From assembly GCA_012656075.1 (NCBI GenBank), contig JAAKBF010000033.1, forward strand, positions 372,001-436,000: DNA of 64,000 nt. The letters are read 5' to 3'. Positions 47,128 through 58,673 of the stretch are shown in pieces. The position numbers were made by a program, and so were the translations under genes. The DNA is from Phytophthora hibernalis. Its lineage: Eukaryota > Oomycota > Peronosporomycetes > Peronosporales > Peronosporaceae. Positions within the stretch are counted from its first letter, which is position 1; each line of letters begins with the position of its first letter. The notes beneath the pieces were generated by a model. The model was not told the origin of the DNA. It saw only the letters and a program-made list of their open reading frames with translations, and searched no databases.

Positions 47128-48101
47128 CAAATACCGGTATTGCTAGTCATTGCGGGTCATTGCGAGCTCTCAAAGACGATAAGGCCATCACTTTTGTGAT
47201 GTTGAAGTGGTGCCGGGGGCATCGTAGCGAAGAATCATTTCCGCTTTTGCCACGTCGAGTAAAATGACGAACGCTGTTGATTCCCGCGCTTTCGAGATTG
47301 CCATCGAGTTGACCAACCAGCTATCGATTGACGGCTCGTTCGTTGACGACCGCGACGAAGAGATGAACGGGGACTACGTGCAAAACGACGTCGGAAGCGA
47401 CTCGCTCGACTGTGAAGGCGTCCTGGAATTCCGAGAGGCCATCCCCGACATGCCGGTGGAGAGCACAGTGGTGACAAACACGACCGCAGCAGCGAATCAG
47501 CGCAGTTTGAGTCGAACTGTGAGCTGGTGGTCGCTGGTTGAGCACATGGTGGACGCCTCGCAGAACGACTTGCTGCTGTTGGGTTGGTGAATGGTGACGG
47601 GCCCCGGATGTCGGTGTGCGTTGCCCAAAAAGCATACCGACGCAATGCTGCCAAGGCATATTTCTAGCACCGCAAAGCTACTTGTGATCGTGCAAGCGAT
47701 TTAGCTAGTTGCATGCGATGCTCGCTAAAGACTCAATTAACTTTTGTAGAATCGTCACAAATTGATGATGTTTTCACGCCAAATGTTGACCGTTTTCATG
47801 TACGTTTTTCTGTCTTGCCGCGCTTTCAACGCTAGATACTACTGCAAAAACAGCCTAGTAGGGACACCAACTTCACAAAAGTAAACGATCCCGTCATGGG
47901 TCTCTTGGTTTCCATACGAGCAGTGTTGAGAAAGCTATTGATGAAATTGCCGTGCGCGAAGGGTTCGCGTTGAATTGAAGAGAAAACTACGCAGCAGTAA
48001 TAATACGAGCAACGGATTCCTATTACTATGGAGACTTACCTCAGCATGTGTATTTCTCGACATCGATTGCCACGACCGGCGTGGAATCTTGATACGCCCA
48101 A
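47128..48101. other. Spacer between inverted-repeat arms
   Basis: About 975 bp of unique DNA. It holds a possible small gene (47264-47590), then 500 bp (47600-48100) in which I see no gene. It must also contain any promoter elements of the two arms that lie beyond the duplicated block. Confidence 0.5.
47264..47590 (+). CDS. Possible small acidic protein (108 aa)
   Basis: An uninterrupted ATG-to-stop frame with acidic composition and a Trp-Trp-Ser-Leu-Val-Glu-His C-terminus. A minus-strand frame of 139 codons overlaps it, and no domain is seen, so coding status is uncertain. It sits alone between the divergent LEA-like copies. Confidence 0.35.
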   Translation: MTNAVDSRAFEIAIELTNQLSIDGSFVDDRDEEMNGDYVQNDVGSDSLDCEGVLEFREAIPDMPVESTVVTNTTAAANQRSLSRTVSWWSLVEHMVDASQNDLLLLGW

Positions 48102-49148
48102 CCAACGGCCCTTGGTTTCTCAGCGGACCCGCGCTTTCTCAGTGATACATTTTGCAGCCACCAAACAAAAGTCCAAAAGATGGCTTCCCTGTGTGGCGTC
48201 CTTCAAAACGAGCAGACCCGTAAATGACGTTACCGGTAATGACAAGTAGGCACGCGCTAATGATCGGATATTGTTTTTGCCGGCGCTCGCCACCTCTGCT
48301 CATTTCAACTCTCGCTCGCATACGCACAAGCAACAACAACCAACACCATCACTCACTCCATCATGGCCATCTCCGACAAGTCCACGACCAACTCTTCCTC
48401 CAGCACCCAGCACGAGTTCACCAAGCTGCAGGAACAGCTCAAGAGCGGTGCCAACGAGGCCACAGGCTACCTCGACTCGCTCAAGAGCAAGTTCACCGAC
48501 TACGACAACTCGCACAAGTCGTCCAAGGAGTCGGCCACGTCCTACTTCCAGGCCGCCATGGACCGCGCCAGGGCCTCCGTCGAGGCGCTCAAGAAGTCGG
48601 GCGAGGACATCCGCACGGACGGCAACAACACGTCCGACTCGGTCGTCAACTCGGCCAAGAGCTCCATGGAGCAGGCCGGCTCTGCGCTCGACAACCTGGG
48701 CAAGTCCGCACAGGCCTACGACCAGCACGTGCACGACTCCATCAACTCGAGTGTGGACAACGCCAAGAAGAACAGCTCCGAGACCGCGTCGTCCTGGCAG
48801 GACTCCATCGCGTCGCTCGTCACGTCCACGCGAGACACGACGTTCCACGGCTTCGAGTCGCTGCAGGACCAGTTCGCCGCCACGCAGAAGGCCATGGCAG
48901 ACCAGGCCTCGGCAGCTCAGATGGCCGTGTCGGATGCGGCTGGTGGTCTCGCCAACAAGGCGTCGGAAGCCTCGGAAGCGGTCTGGCCGAGCGAGACGAC
49001 CACGAAGAGCAGCATCACCGACCAAGACGCCGGCCCCACTTTGATGGAGCGCGCCACGGGGGCGGTCTCCTCGTCACTGGGCTACGTGACTAGCGCGTTC
49101 CAGGGCTCCAACCCAGACGACTCGACCGCGAACAAGACTTCAACGAAG
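48102..49148 (+). repeat. Right arm of ~1.05-kb inverted duplication
   Basis: Partner of 46080-47127. The arms point away from each other, so the two encoded genes are transcribed divergently, from promoters that are themselves duplicated. Confidence 0.9.
48298..48306 (+). promoter_or_regulatory. Oomycete-type initiator, right copy
   Basis: GCTCATTTC at 57-65 nt before the ATG at 48363, followed by a CT-rich stretch and an ACAACAACC leader. Confidence 0.55.
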
Positions 49149-49151
49149 TAG
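48363..49151 (+). CDS. LEA-like helical protein, right intact copy (family member B2)
   Basis: A 262-codon single exon from ATG 48363 to the TAG at 49149. Long amphipathic helices are rich in Ser, Ala, Lys, Asp and Gln, e.g. Lys-Leu-Gln-Glu-Gln-Leu-Lys near the start and a Ser-Ser-Met-Glu-Gln-Ala-Gly helix. Gly-Leu-Ala-Asn-Lys-Ala-Ser repeats lie near the C-terminus. There are no Cys residues, no signal peptide and no membrane helix. Composition and periodicity resemble LEA or apolipoprotein-type helical proteins. Expected to be expressed together with the left copy through the duplicated promoter. No orthologue recognised. Confidence 0.78.
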   Translation: MAISDKSTTNSSSSTQHEFTKLQEQLKSGANEATGYLDSLKSKFTDYDNSHKSSKESATSYFQAAMDRARASVEALKKSGEDIRTDGNNTSDSVVNSAKSSMEQAGSALDNLGKSAQAYDQHVHDSINSSVDNAKKNSSETASSWQDSIASLVTSTRDTTFHGFESLQDQFAATQKAMADQASAAQMAVSDAAGGLANKASEASEAVWPSETTTKSSITDQDAGPTLMERATGAVSSSLGYVTSAFQGSNPDDSTANKTSTK

Positions 49152-49606
49152 GCGGAGTAGTTGTTCAACGGTATCCTTCAAGACACCATAAGTTCGTCAA
49201 CTCTACTCAACTCTACTCTAGGCTAAGCCAAATTTACTCTATTCAAACAACCGATCCAGTGTTAACGTTGTCGACACGGTGACTACATCGTAGTTACAGG
49301 CCGTCATTCCCCACGCAATGAAAAAGAAAACAGTTTGAGAAAAGATGTCAGTCCCCTTCGCATCGTCCTGCGCTGCTTGGGAGAAGGCGGACGAAGAAAA
49401 GATTGTCTGCCGCCCGTTGTCGCTCTACGTCAAGCTCGATGCCGTTCAAATGTTCACACCCAACACTCACTGGGACGAGGTGCGGGTGCAAGAATCGGAG
49501 GCAAACCTCGGAAAACTGCGCGCGATGAACTTGGTCGGTCTCATTGCCATTGTGCAATTCACCTGTCGAGGAACAGAGCGACCAAGAACACCAAGCTACC
49601 AACCAA
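49152..49606. promoter_or_regulatory. Intergenic region with putative initiator
   Basis: Contains the 3' UTR of the right copy and the promoter of the next gene. GTCTCATTGCCATTGTG at about 49537-49553, ~55-70 nt before the ATG, resembles the combined initiator plus flanking promoter region of oomycete genes. Confidence 0.45.
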
Positions 49607-51120
49607 ATGGCTGACTTGCAGAGTAAGATGGACGCCCACCAACAAGACATCGACCACGCGAAGGAGCAGATTCACGATACGACCCAGAAGGCCGATTCGT
49701 ATCTGACGGAGGTACGCGGTCTTGCAAACGGATGTTGAAGTCGTTTACCCGACTAACCTGAATTCGTGCTTTCATGTTTGGATGTACAGCTGACAAAGAG
49801 TGTCGAGGAGTACGAGAAGAAACACACGGACTTCAAGCCTGCTGGCCAATACCTGAAGTCGGCGTTGGATGCATCGCGCTCGGCCACGCAGAAGTTGAAG
49901 ACGCACGGCCAGGACCTATCGAAGCGATCGGTTCCGGTAGCCATCGATGGTATGCAAAAAGTTCGCGAGTCCCTCGATGAGCTTCAGAGCAAAGCCGTTG
50001 AGTATGATAACAAGTATACGCAGTCGCGCGGCCAGCAAGCCGTGGAAACCTTGCACTACTGGGTGAACGCTGGGCGTCAACGTGCTACCGACGCGATGGA
50101 AACGACCAACGAACAACTCGTGAAACTGCGTGACGCCATTGGAAACGTGGCCGGTCAAGCCTCGCACGGTGCACAAGTTGCAGTGGGTGAAGCTGTGCGC
50201 GCTGCTGAATTTGGTGACGAGAAGTTGGGCGTGAGCACCAAGGCTGGTGGCGTCGTGCAGCGTGTGAAAGACTTGGATACCCGCTTGGGCGTGACGGCGA
50301 CAGCCGTGAAGGTGGACGCCAAGGTGACTGGTGGACTTGGCTGTAAGATGGCTGCCACTACGGTGGACATTGTCTCGGAGAGTGTGAACTACATTTCGGA
50401 GACGTTGCACAACGCGAAGCTGGCAGCAGAGCAATCAGAGACAGCCCAGAGTGTCGAGGCGAAGGGTGCGTCTGCCACCGGTGCTGCCGCAGCGAAGAAG
50501 AACGAGTTGCAGGAGACTGTCACTGAAGCGGCCGAGAAGGGTAAAGCGAAGGCTGGCATGGCCACGGAGAAGACCGAGGAGAAGGCTGGCGAAGTGAAGG
50601 ACACAACAGCAGAGAAGGCTGATCAGGCTAAGGAAATGGCCAAGGAGAAGACTGATCAGGCGAAGGAGAAGGCTTGTGAGGTGAAGGACAAGACCGCGGA
50701 AAAGGTTGGTGAAGCGAAGGACACGGCCCAAGACAAGGTTGGTACGGCGAAGGAGAAGACCGGTGAGACCGCTGACGAAGCCAAGGACAAGGCCTGTGAA
50801 ATGAAGGACAAGACCGAGGAGGCTGCTGGACAGGCGAAGGACAAGACGCAGGAGAAGGCTGGCGAGTCGAAGGAGCAGTCGAAGGGAGTCGTTGACCAAG
50901 TCGCACAAAAGGTTGCCGAAGTGAAGGACAAGGCTATGGGACAGCTTGGTCCGCTGCAGAAGCGACGAAGCCGAAGGAGCCGAGTTTGACACAGGGTCAG
51001 ACTAACTCTGAGAAGGCTGCGGAAGCTGGAAAGCAAGCGGGTGCAAAGGCGTCTGAAGCAGCAAAGACTGCAGCTGGTACGGCTCGGAAGGAGACGCGCG
51101 GAAAGCGTAGTTCCAAGTGA
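49607..51120 (+). CDS. LEA_4-like protein with 11-mer repeats (family member C)
   Basis: Exon 1 (49607-49711) encodes a 35-residue coiled segment. The intron is 49712-49789. Exon 2 runs to the TGA at 51118, with one base apparently missing near 50950 in the GQLGP region; without it the frame stops at 50989. The N-terminal ~200 residues parallel family member A, including Leu-Gly-Val-Thr-Ala-Thr-Ala and Lys-Val-Thr-Gly-Gly-Leu-Gly. The C-terminal half is a long run of group-3 LEA-type repeats (Ala-Lys-Glu-Lys-Thr, Val-Lys-Asp-Lys-Thr-Ala-Glu-Lys) with almost no hydrophobic core. Such repeats protect membranes or proteins during water loss in other organisms; that role here is an inference. Confidence 0.8.
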
Positions 51121-51212
51121 AGGGCAGCTGAAGATGACGATCGCACTCGGCTGAGTGGCGTGTCGACCCAGTCGATCGGGTCGATCACCTTCATCACGAT
51201 GCATATCTAGGT

Positions 51213-54200
51213 TTGCTAATTTCAACAATGCCGTGCTGTCGCCCGGAAGAGCTCTGGATTTTACGTTTTGTGTGGTTTGATTGGGATTGGTGTTCAATCA
51301 CTGTCTCATGCTGTGTCGAGATAGAGACAATATATGAAGTACGGTATAAACAAACAGGGGATGCAACGTACAAGAAGTGTCGATGTGAGGAGTATGAGCA
51401 GGAATTACTGGGGAGAGGTGTAGTGAGCCGGCGTTGTGAAAGTTGTAAGCAGCGAGCTTCGATGGAGCGGAGGCGGGTTCGGACTCGAAGAAGACGTGAT
51501 GCTGAGTTGAAGCAGGATGAAGTAGTGTCTAATTGCCGAAAGCGGAAGAAAAGACACGGGAGGAATACACAGGGTATTACGGGGTGTCATAGGGATCCGA
51601 GGATAGCGGAAAATAATGCTGAGCTGTGTGAACGAGTTGAAGAACCTTGTGTAATAAGTGAGGGAATGATACCTGCTGAGGAGGCGCAGGTTTCTCGCGG
51701 TGAAAAGACTGGAGGTGGAGATTCTAGCGAACATCATGTTGATGGGGTCATTGGAGCTGTGTCTACAGGCGTGATGGAGCGAATATTCGATGATTGCTCG
51801 GCAAAGTTGGCAAGTGATCAAATGGATGAATGGGTGTGCTGTGTGTATGATTGCTTCTTTCCATCATGTGAGATGGTAGTGAAGTTGATTTCGAGATGTG
51901 GACAGTTAGTTGAGGCTATGCAGAATCGTTTGAAACCACCGGATGATGTGACCCCGAATATACGTGATTACTACAGTGTGTCGGATATTTGCCCAGTTTT
52001 GAGAGGCCTGTTGCTGTCTGGGAAGGGCATTGACGGTGAAGGGAATGCTGCGAAGATGCGGCTGTGTCGGTCGTGTTTGGTGTCATTGTCGAATAAGCGA
52101 TTGAAGAAGTGTTCCAAGTTTTCTATTGCGAATGGGCTATTTATTGGTGAACTACCTGAAGTGTTTGCAGATACTACAATGACGGAGAATGCCATGCTTA
52201 ATCGAGCGCAGCCAATGCGTTATTTAGCTGTCGTTCGTGGCGGTAAACATGCAAATTTACGGTCGCATGCGTACATGTTCCGAGCGAATCCTGACTGTCC
52301 TGCACAGTTGCTCTTTCACCAAGTAATATCTGAGGGTATGATTCGAGTCGTGTTGATTGGTGCAATGACGTCAAGGCAAAAAGCTCGGATGATGAAAAAG
52401 TTTGAGGTACGAAGCGAACGCTTGAGAGATCAGTTATCTTGGTACCGAGAACATAACATTAAGCTCAAAAACATTGATTCGATGCAGATTGGTAATGATG
52501 GGATCGAAACATCGATGGTAATTGATCGGGCAGTAGCTTGCGAAGCTAGTTCAGAAGAGCAAAATGACAGTGATATTCTGGATGATATTCAAGCCGCTGA
52601 CAATCTCGATGCAGCTACGTGGCGGTTCAATGCACCTGTACCGGCTCACGAACAAGTTGCTTGTGTGGAAGATGAAGCTTGCGAACAGCAGTCAGTGGGT
52701 ATTGTGACTGATTTTAAGCATGAAAATGCGGTCGATGGTGCATTACGGTTGCTACGAAGCGATAAAGTGATTGTGCGTCGATCAAGTGAGATCGTTTCGG
52801 ATTTTGACAGTGAGTACTGGTCTCTGGCATTTTGCGAATTATTCCCGTATGGACGAGGGGGATTGGATGAAGATCGGAAAATTCCTATTGGACTGAACGA
52901 GTACATCCGATACTGTCTTCGTCTATCGACACGTCGGCATGCTCGTCATCATGGATTTTTGCTCACTGCGTTTGATGTATTAGCTCGACAAAGTGCGCTT
53001 CATGCAGTATGTCTTCAAGCTAAGCTTGCTCCGCGTACCGCATTGAATGCAGCAAGTGTGACTCGAAATGAGCTGATGACTCACTTGGAGTATACAAAAG
53101 CACGGTTGAAGTCGATGCAATCTGGTGCAGGCGAGGTTTCGGCGCCTGCGGAATATTGGAAAGTTAGTGGATTGTTTTCGAGTGTTTCAACAGGACTGCG
53201 AGCACATTGGAGTTCTAACGAAGAGCGGACGGCAGCACGAACCAATTTACTGTCTATGCCACTTGCGTTCGGTCAACCAGCAATTTTTTACGATTTCTCC
53301 TAGCAGCAGTACAACGTACCGAATTGCTAACATAGCAGGTGTGATTCCGCGGGATTTGTTGGATTCAATCGAAGCTGATGTCACACAGCATTTGGAATTT
53401 ACTCGTGCTAAGTTAGGGATGATTGCAACGGCGAATCCTGTTTCCTGTGCGCGGTGAGTCATACTGTACATGGTCTTGGTTGTTGCTCGGGAAGTGCATT
53501 ACTAAGTGAGTGATGTTTTTGCTGTTGAAGGTACCTCGATCATGTGATCGATATTGTTATCACAGTGCTTCTAAACTGGAACAGGGCGGCAAATGCTTCG
53601 AAACCAGGCTATGGTCTATTCGGGAAAACCAAGGCATTTTTGGATCTACTGAGTCGCAGTCATCCACCGGTGATTTGCATTGCCACATGATGATATGGGT
53701 TGCTGGGTTTCCTACAACAGTGGCTGAGTATAGTAGGCTTTGTAAGAGAGCTGAATTCAAACGAAGGCTGGTGGAGTATGTGGATTCAATTGTCACTAGT
53801 GATGTACCGCTGCATCCAGATACATGTCCGGTGTGCGAAGCTGGTGCTCTTGTGGCAACTGAAATAGAGCAGGCGGCTTACCAGCAGCCACGGAAAGGAG
53901 ATTCTCGACCGATCACAGTTCGATGCTCCGATTGCGGACGTCGATTTGGTGGCAATGAAGTGATTGATGAGCATTTGAGTCGAGTTGGTTCGAGACTTGG
54001 CGGTGATTCTGACGTATTATCAGAAGCTGCATGCTTTGCTCGTTCGGCTATTTCGAAACCTTTCACACCATTTTCTCAGCTTACTGAGTTGGAAGCTATC
54101 ATGAGCACGCGATCATTACTATCATTCCAAAGCCACCATTGGTATCATTCACAGTCATGCTTTAAGCGCTCGAAGAGAACACCATCAGGCAAAATTTGTC

Positions 54201-54937
54201 GGATGTTTTTTCGAAAGCAAGCTGCACTGAAACGCATTGGACGTCAAGTGATTCCATAGAGCTGGGTCGGAAGTTGGGGAATGAGTATATCAATGCGCAT
54301 CTCCCAGTGATCAGCAGTACATTTAAATGCAATCACGACGTGAAGTTTTTAGGAGCTGGCGAAGGTATATATGGAGCAACCAATGGTTTATATTATGCTG
54401 ACATTGTTATTTTGTTTTGGTGAAGGTCCATTCAAGAACTTCTACATGATGAAATACTGCACGAAACCGCAAAAAGAAATCGAAAATCCTGTAGCTCTTC
54501 AGCTTCATGCGTTCGACAAGGCAAGTGGAAATGGTCAAGTTCTTGCAGATGCCTTCAGTGCTGGCCGAAAGCGTATCCAGTCGATGTGTTGTACTCTCTC
54601 CAATGGCCAAGAGGTGTCAGGACCGATGACAGCATTGTATTTATTGCGAGAGTCACCGTTCTACTCTTCGCATGAATTTGTTGGACTGCACCTGGATTCT
54701 ATTGTTAAGGTGCTTTCTGATGTGGCTGTGCTTGAAGAAGTACAGGAAGGGACGTATAAACCTGTGAATGCTCTAATCGATTACTGTGCAAGACCAATTG
54801 CAATGGGTGACGTTCCGTTGATGGAATTCAAACGGTGCTGGGAGAAAAAAGGAATTGCAAAGGATTGTTGTTCCAAGAACAACATCCGCAGCATCGTACG
54901 CACTCTATTCATCGTCGTTCTGCTGAAGCTGTCGTGA
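51213..54937 (+). pseudogene. Helitron Rep protein, frameshifted
   Basis: The first frame (to 53303) has a Cys-rich zinc-finger-like start, then Asn-Gly-Leu-Phe-Ile-Gly-Glu-Leu-Pro and Phe-Pro-Tyr-Gly-Arg-Gly-Gly, both characteristic of Helitron proteins. The next frames carry the HUH motif, written His-Cys-His (53678-53686), and the two-tyrosine motif Tyr-Met-Met-Lys-Tyr (tyrosines at 54443 and 54455). Breaks occur at about 53275, 53455, 54255 and 54930. All catalytic residues survive, so decay is recent or partly due to sequence error. Confidence 0.8.
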
Positions 54938-55489
54938 CTGTCTTCAGCTCAAGATTGCCAGATATGCGCAGGGCAGACACAACACTAGCTATCAAAGTGG
55001 AGTATTACAAACGTTTAATGGCTTTGTTTAAGCCATTTTGGGGTACTGGTGACTTTCCGACGACAGATGAGAGAGTTGTGACTACGTTTGAAAATTGGTG
55101 GAGCTCTACTGATGCAGAAGCCGCACATATCTATGCCAATCTCAGTGAAGACTATTATATATCGCGTGAACTTGCTGACACTAAGGAAGACGATGACGTG
55201 CTTCACTATCAGCACTGATACAGTGGAGATGACACCTGACGAGGAGGTTGATATTAGCGACGATGATTTTGACGCATCGAATATGCTGGATGATATAACA
55301 AGTGCTCAGCCAAACGAAGATCATGTAAGCGAACTCAAGCGAGGAGTAGAATCTACGGAGCTGGCATCATCAGCAATGTTATGTGACAACATATAGTGTC
55401 CAATGGATATGGCTGCTCTAGATGATGCAAAACAGGATCAATAACTACTTGCAAAGGATATATCTCCAGGGGATGATATCAGGCATAAA

Positions 55490-57089
55490 ATGATAGATTT
55501 TCCAGCTGTAGCAACGGGCATTGAAGTTATAAATGCCATCAATGGGTCAGATGAATGGGAACCTCCCCAGCTGGGATACCGAGGCAGCTTCCACCACGAG
55601 CTACTCTTCGTGAAGTTTCATCTCACTTCAAGCTCAACGAAAAGCAGCATAAAATGTTTGTGGTGGTGGGGACACGCCTTTTAGAGGCTTTGACGCTTGA
55701 TGATACTTCTGCTGCGTTGAGGGAGCCATTGGTTTCTTTTTGGGTGGATTGCCAGGAGCTGGAAAGAGTAGAGTCATTTGGGCTATCCAAAGACTTGCAT
55801 CTGCGTGGGGGTGTCCGGAAGCTGTTGGTACGGTTGCGTATCAAGGGGTGGCAGCTCAAGCAGTTAATGGAGAGACAATCCATAATTTTTTGGCTGGAGT
55901 TTGAGTGGATTTTCAAAAACAAAGGAAGTGTCGCCAGTTCAACGCGAAAAATGGCGAAACTCAAGACGCTCATAGTTGACGAGATTTCTACAACAGATGT
56001 GAAGATTGTGGGAATGATTGATAGTTGTCTGCGGCATTTGCGAAATCAACCCAATCTACTCTTCGGTGGCGTTGATGTTTTATTCGTAAGAGATTGGCTG
56101 CAGCAATTACCAGTTGCTGGTGTACCTGCCTATGTTGGTGCTCCTCCATACGTCAGAACGCAACGAGCACGAACGTTTAGTCAGGGTGGCGATTTCTTTT
56201 TCGTTCTCGAGGTATCCAGAGTTATCAGCAAGTTCGAAACGTGGTGATGTTGACTGAGAACATGCGTCTCCGTGACAATCCTGAATGGCGAGACATTCTA
56301 AGTCGGTGGCGAACTGAAACTTACACTCAGGAGGATATTGATGCAGTAAATGTCGCGAGTTATGCTAGTGATTGGAGTGTTCGAAACACCGAACATGAGT
56401 CGTTTTGTCCTATTATCGTGACTTCGAATAAGCTGCGAACTCAGTTCAATGCTCAAGCGTTACGGGCATACTGTCGGACTCACGGACAGACTTTACACAA
56501 GTTTGTGGCAAAACTAACTCGTAGGCGTAAACCTCTTGGTCGTGCAAAACGAAGAAGCCTACAAACACTACGGGACGATAAGACTAATGGCATGCCTGTT
56601 GTGTTAGAAATAGCATTTAGTACACAGGTCCAATGCACGAAGAACGTATCACGGGCTTTTAAACTGGCAAATGGAACTATTGGCTTTGTGGCTGGGATTA
56701 AAGTATCCGCAGGTGATGTGGTAACTTCGAGTTTACATGCTGACGGGTATGAAGAAGTGCGTCACACAGGACCACCTGATGTAGTGTTTATCAAACTTAG
56801 GGGCTACGAGAACCGTCGTTTCTTGCCGTTCATTCCTGATGGTATTGTGCCCGTTCGGGTGCGACGTGAGAAGGGCGTGCATGTGCAGCTACCAAATCGT
56901 GGGTTCTCCATTGCCATTGAGCAGACTCCATTAACCCCAGCGTTTTCCCTTACTACTGAGAAGTGCCAAGGTATGACGGTTGACAAGATGATACTTGCGC
57001 CGCTCCGGCACAAAACAAGGAAAACTCCGCAGCGATCCTCCTTTATGTGGTGGCTACGAGCGTTAGGTCGCTTCGACAGTTATATCTGA
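55490..57089 (+). pseudogene. Helitron PIF1-like helicase, frameshifted
   Basis: Walker A reads Gly-Leu-Pro-Gly-Ala-Gly-Lys-Ser at 55746-55769 in one frame. Walker B (Leu-Ile-Val-Asp-Glu-Ile-Ser) lies near 55970 in another. The last frame (56241-57089) has Thr-Glu-Asn-Met-Arg-Leu and the C-terminal Gln-Gly-Met-Thr-Val-Asp-Lys motif VI region. The protein needs at least three one-base corrections. It would unwind DNA during rolling-circle transposition. Confidence 0.75.
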
Positions 57090-57109
57090 TGGAGCCGCTA
57101 GAGTTAGAT

Positions 57110-58130
57110 ACTTTATTGTACTTTAAGCCGGTTCCTGCTGCTGTTGATGAGACGGAACGACTTGAAGGTATCGAGACATCATAACTGCATTCATCAGTAG
57201 GCTTTGGAAAAATATTAACTTGACTTAAAAGAAATGCTTACGCTTCATCCTTCCTGATCACATTGAATTTCGAATTCCTTTGTTGATGAAGCGTTGTTAA
57301 ACATCGATCATTTGTGGCCTGTCATGTGGTAGCTGGTGCAGTCAGGTTTCATTCACGCGTCGGGGAGTCGCTGAATATCGTCACTGTGGCAAATTCCACC
57401 CAGAATGCCGTTCCACACCGAAATTTCTTGCAAGTCTCGCAGTTGGAGCTTAGCACTCAGCACGAATTTGGAATCGTTCAGTGACGCACCCCAAACCGTC
57501 ACTCGGAAGGTGATACTTTGTTGATTCACAGCTGCACTTCTTTCGCGACGAGTTGGAATTCTTCACTTGAGCAGTCATCAACCATGCGCAGGTGAATACC
57601 ACGTCTTGATACGCATAGTTTTTTTACCATCATAGTGCCTCTCTAAAGTGTGTTTGGTGTGTTGCATCGTATCGTCAGTGGCGAGAACTAAGGCAGTATA
57701 AAGGTATTGTAGTCAGACCACATAAGCAAGCTGAAGAAAGGTATTTATGCAGCCAACGTTGAAGCGCACACTTGGGATCGGACATCATGCTGGAATGGTT
57801 TTAAGACCTATTCCCAGCTCCAAGGGTATTGTTTGGGTAGACGTCAGAGCCCTTTCTCCCTAATGGCGCCATGTCAAGTTGAAGCTGTGTCGCTGGCTAT
57901 GAATGTGTCGAACTAGCTATGCACTTCCGTCAGTTAGCGAATGCAGAACCGGCATGACTAAGTCATGGCACTCGTTCCGAGCACGCCAAATCGTCGATCT
58001 CTGTTGGCAGCGATGAATGTTTACGAGACTGACGGCGTGCGGTAACCTCGGCTACTCACTGGTACACGTAGTCGGGTGAGATGATAAATCGGCAACATCA
58101 CTCGAAGCGGCGCATCTGAAGCCAATTTAC
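57110..58130. other. No gene seen; probable Helitron 3' flank
   Basis: About 1 kb of mixed-composition DNA without coding character, RNA genes or clear repeats. Confidence 0.4.
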
Positions 58131-58135
58131 TGGAA

Positions 58136-58394
58136 ATGCCGAAGGGTGATAGCGAAGATATTGGTATTATCGTGGCTCCACCAGCGCCGCAAATTCATCA
58201 AGATGGTCAACTGGTTAGCGAACCAGCCTATGATGACAACGGACAAACATGAAACCCCTGAGGTGGATTTAGATCCACGGCGCTGCAAGCGACTTCGCCG
58301 GGCGGCAGTTTCGTCGCGCTTTATCCTACAACTGGCAAACGGCAGCCAAACGTACGTGCACGTTTTGTTTGATGTTGCTTCATTGTCACAATAG
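58136..58394 (+). CDS. Possible small frameshifted ORF
   Basis: An ATG at 58136 opens a short acidic/Pro-rich frame (38 codons). A second frame, entered near 58245, continues to 58394. Together they would give a plausible ~80-residue protein, but no homologue is recognised and the reverse strand is also open. Listed as tentative. Confidence 0.2.
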
Positions 58395-58673
58395 TGAGTG
58401 TTTGTCGTGAATGTTTGTCTTTTGAATGTGTATTGAGTAACAAGCAACATAATCAGATCTCCGCTAAGATCCCCGTAACAACTCAGGAATAAATCCAGAG
58501 AATTTCAATCGTGCTATTGCTAGCAGAGACTTCTGGCGCCATGGAGAGAGAGGCGGGTACTAGCTAAGCAGTGAATATATCACATTCGTTGACATTTCAT
58601 CTGTATTTTGCATTTATACACGTGCCATTCAGCGTACAACAAACAGCAACGCAAGTCAACCCAGACAATGCAT

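Larger units (their letters stand above)
51213..57089 (+). mobile_element. Decayed autonomous Helitron (Rep-helicase)
   Basis: The 5.9-kb coding block reads, in order, a Helitron N-terminal region, a HUH-type Rep and a PIF1-like helicase, broken into several frames. It starts ~90 bp after the LEA-like gene stop. I could not identify the expected 5' TC and 3' CTRR ends with their hairpin, so outer borders are those of the coding remains. Codon use is AT-richer than in the flanking genes, as expected for a foreign element. Confidence 0.85.

Noticed and set aside
51213..57089. Host PIF1 helicase gene
   Set aside because: The helicase is joined to a Rep with the HUH and two-Tyr motifs, which marks a Helitron.
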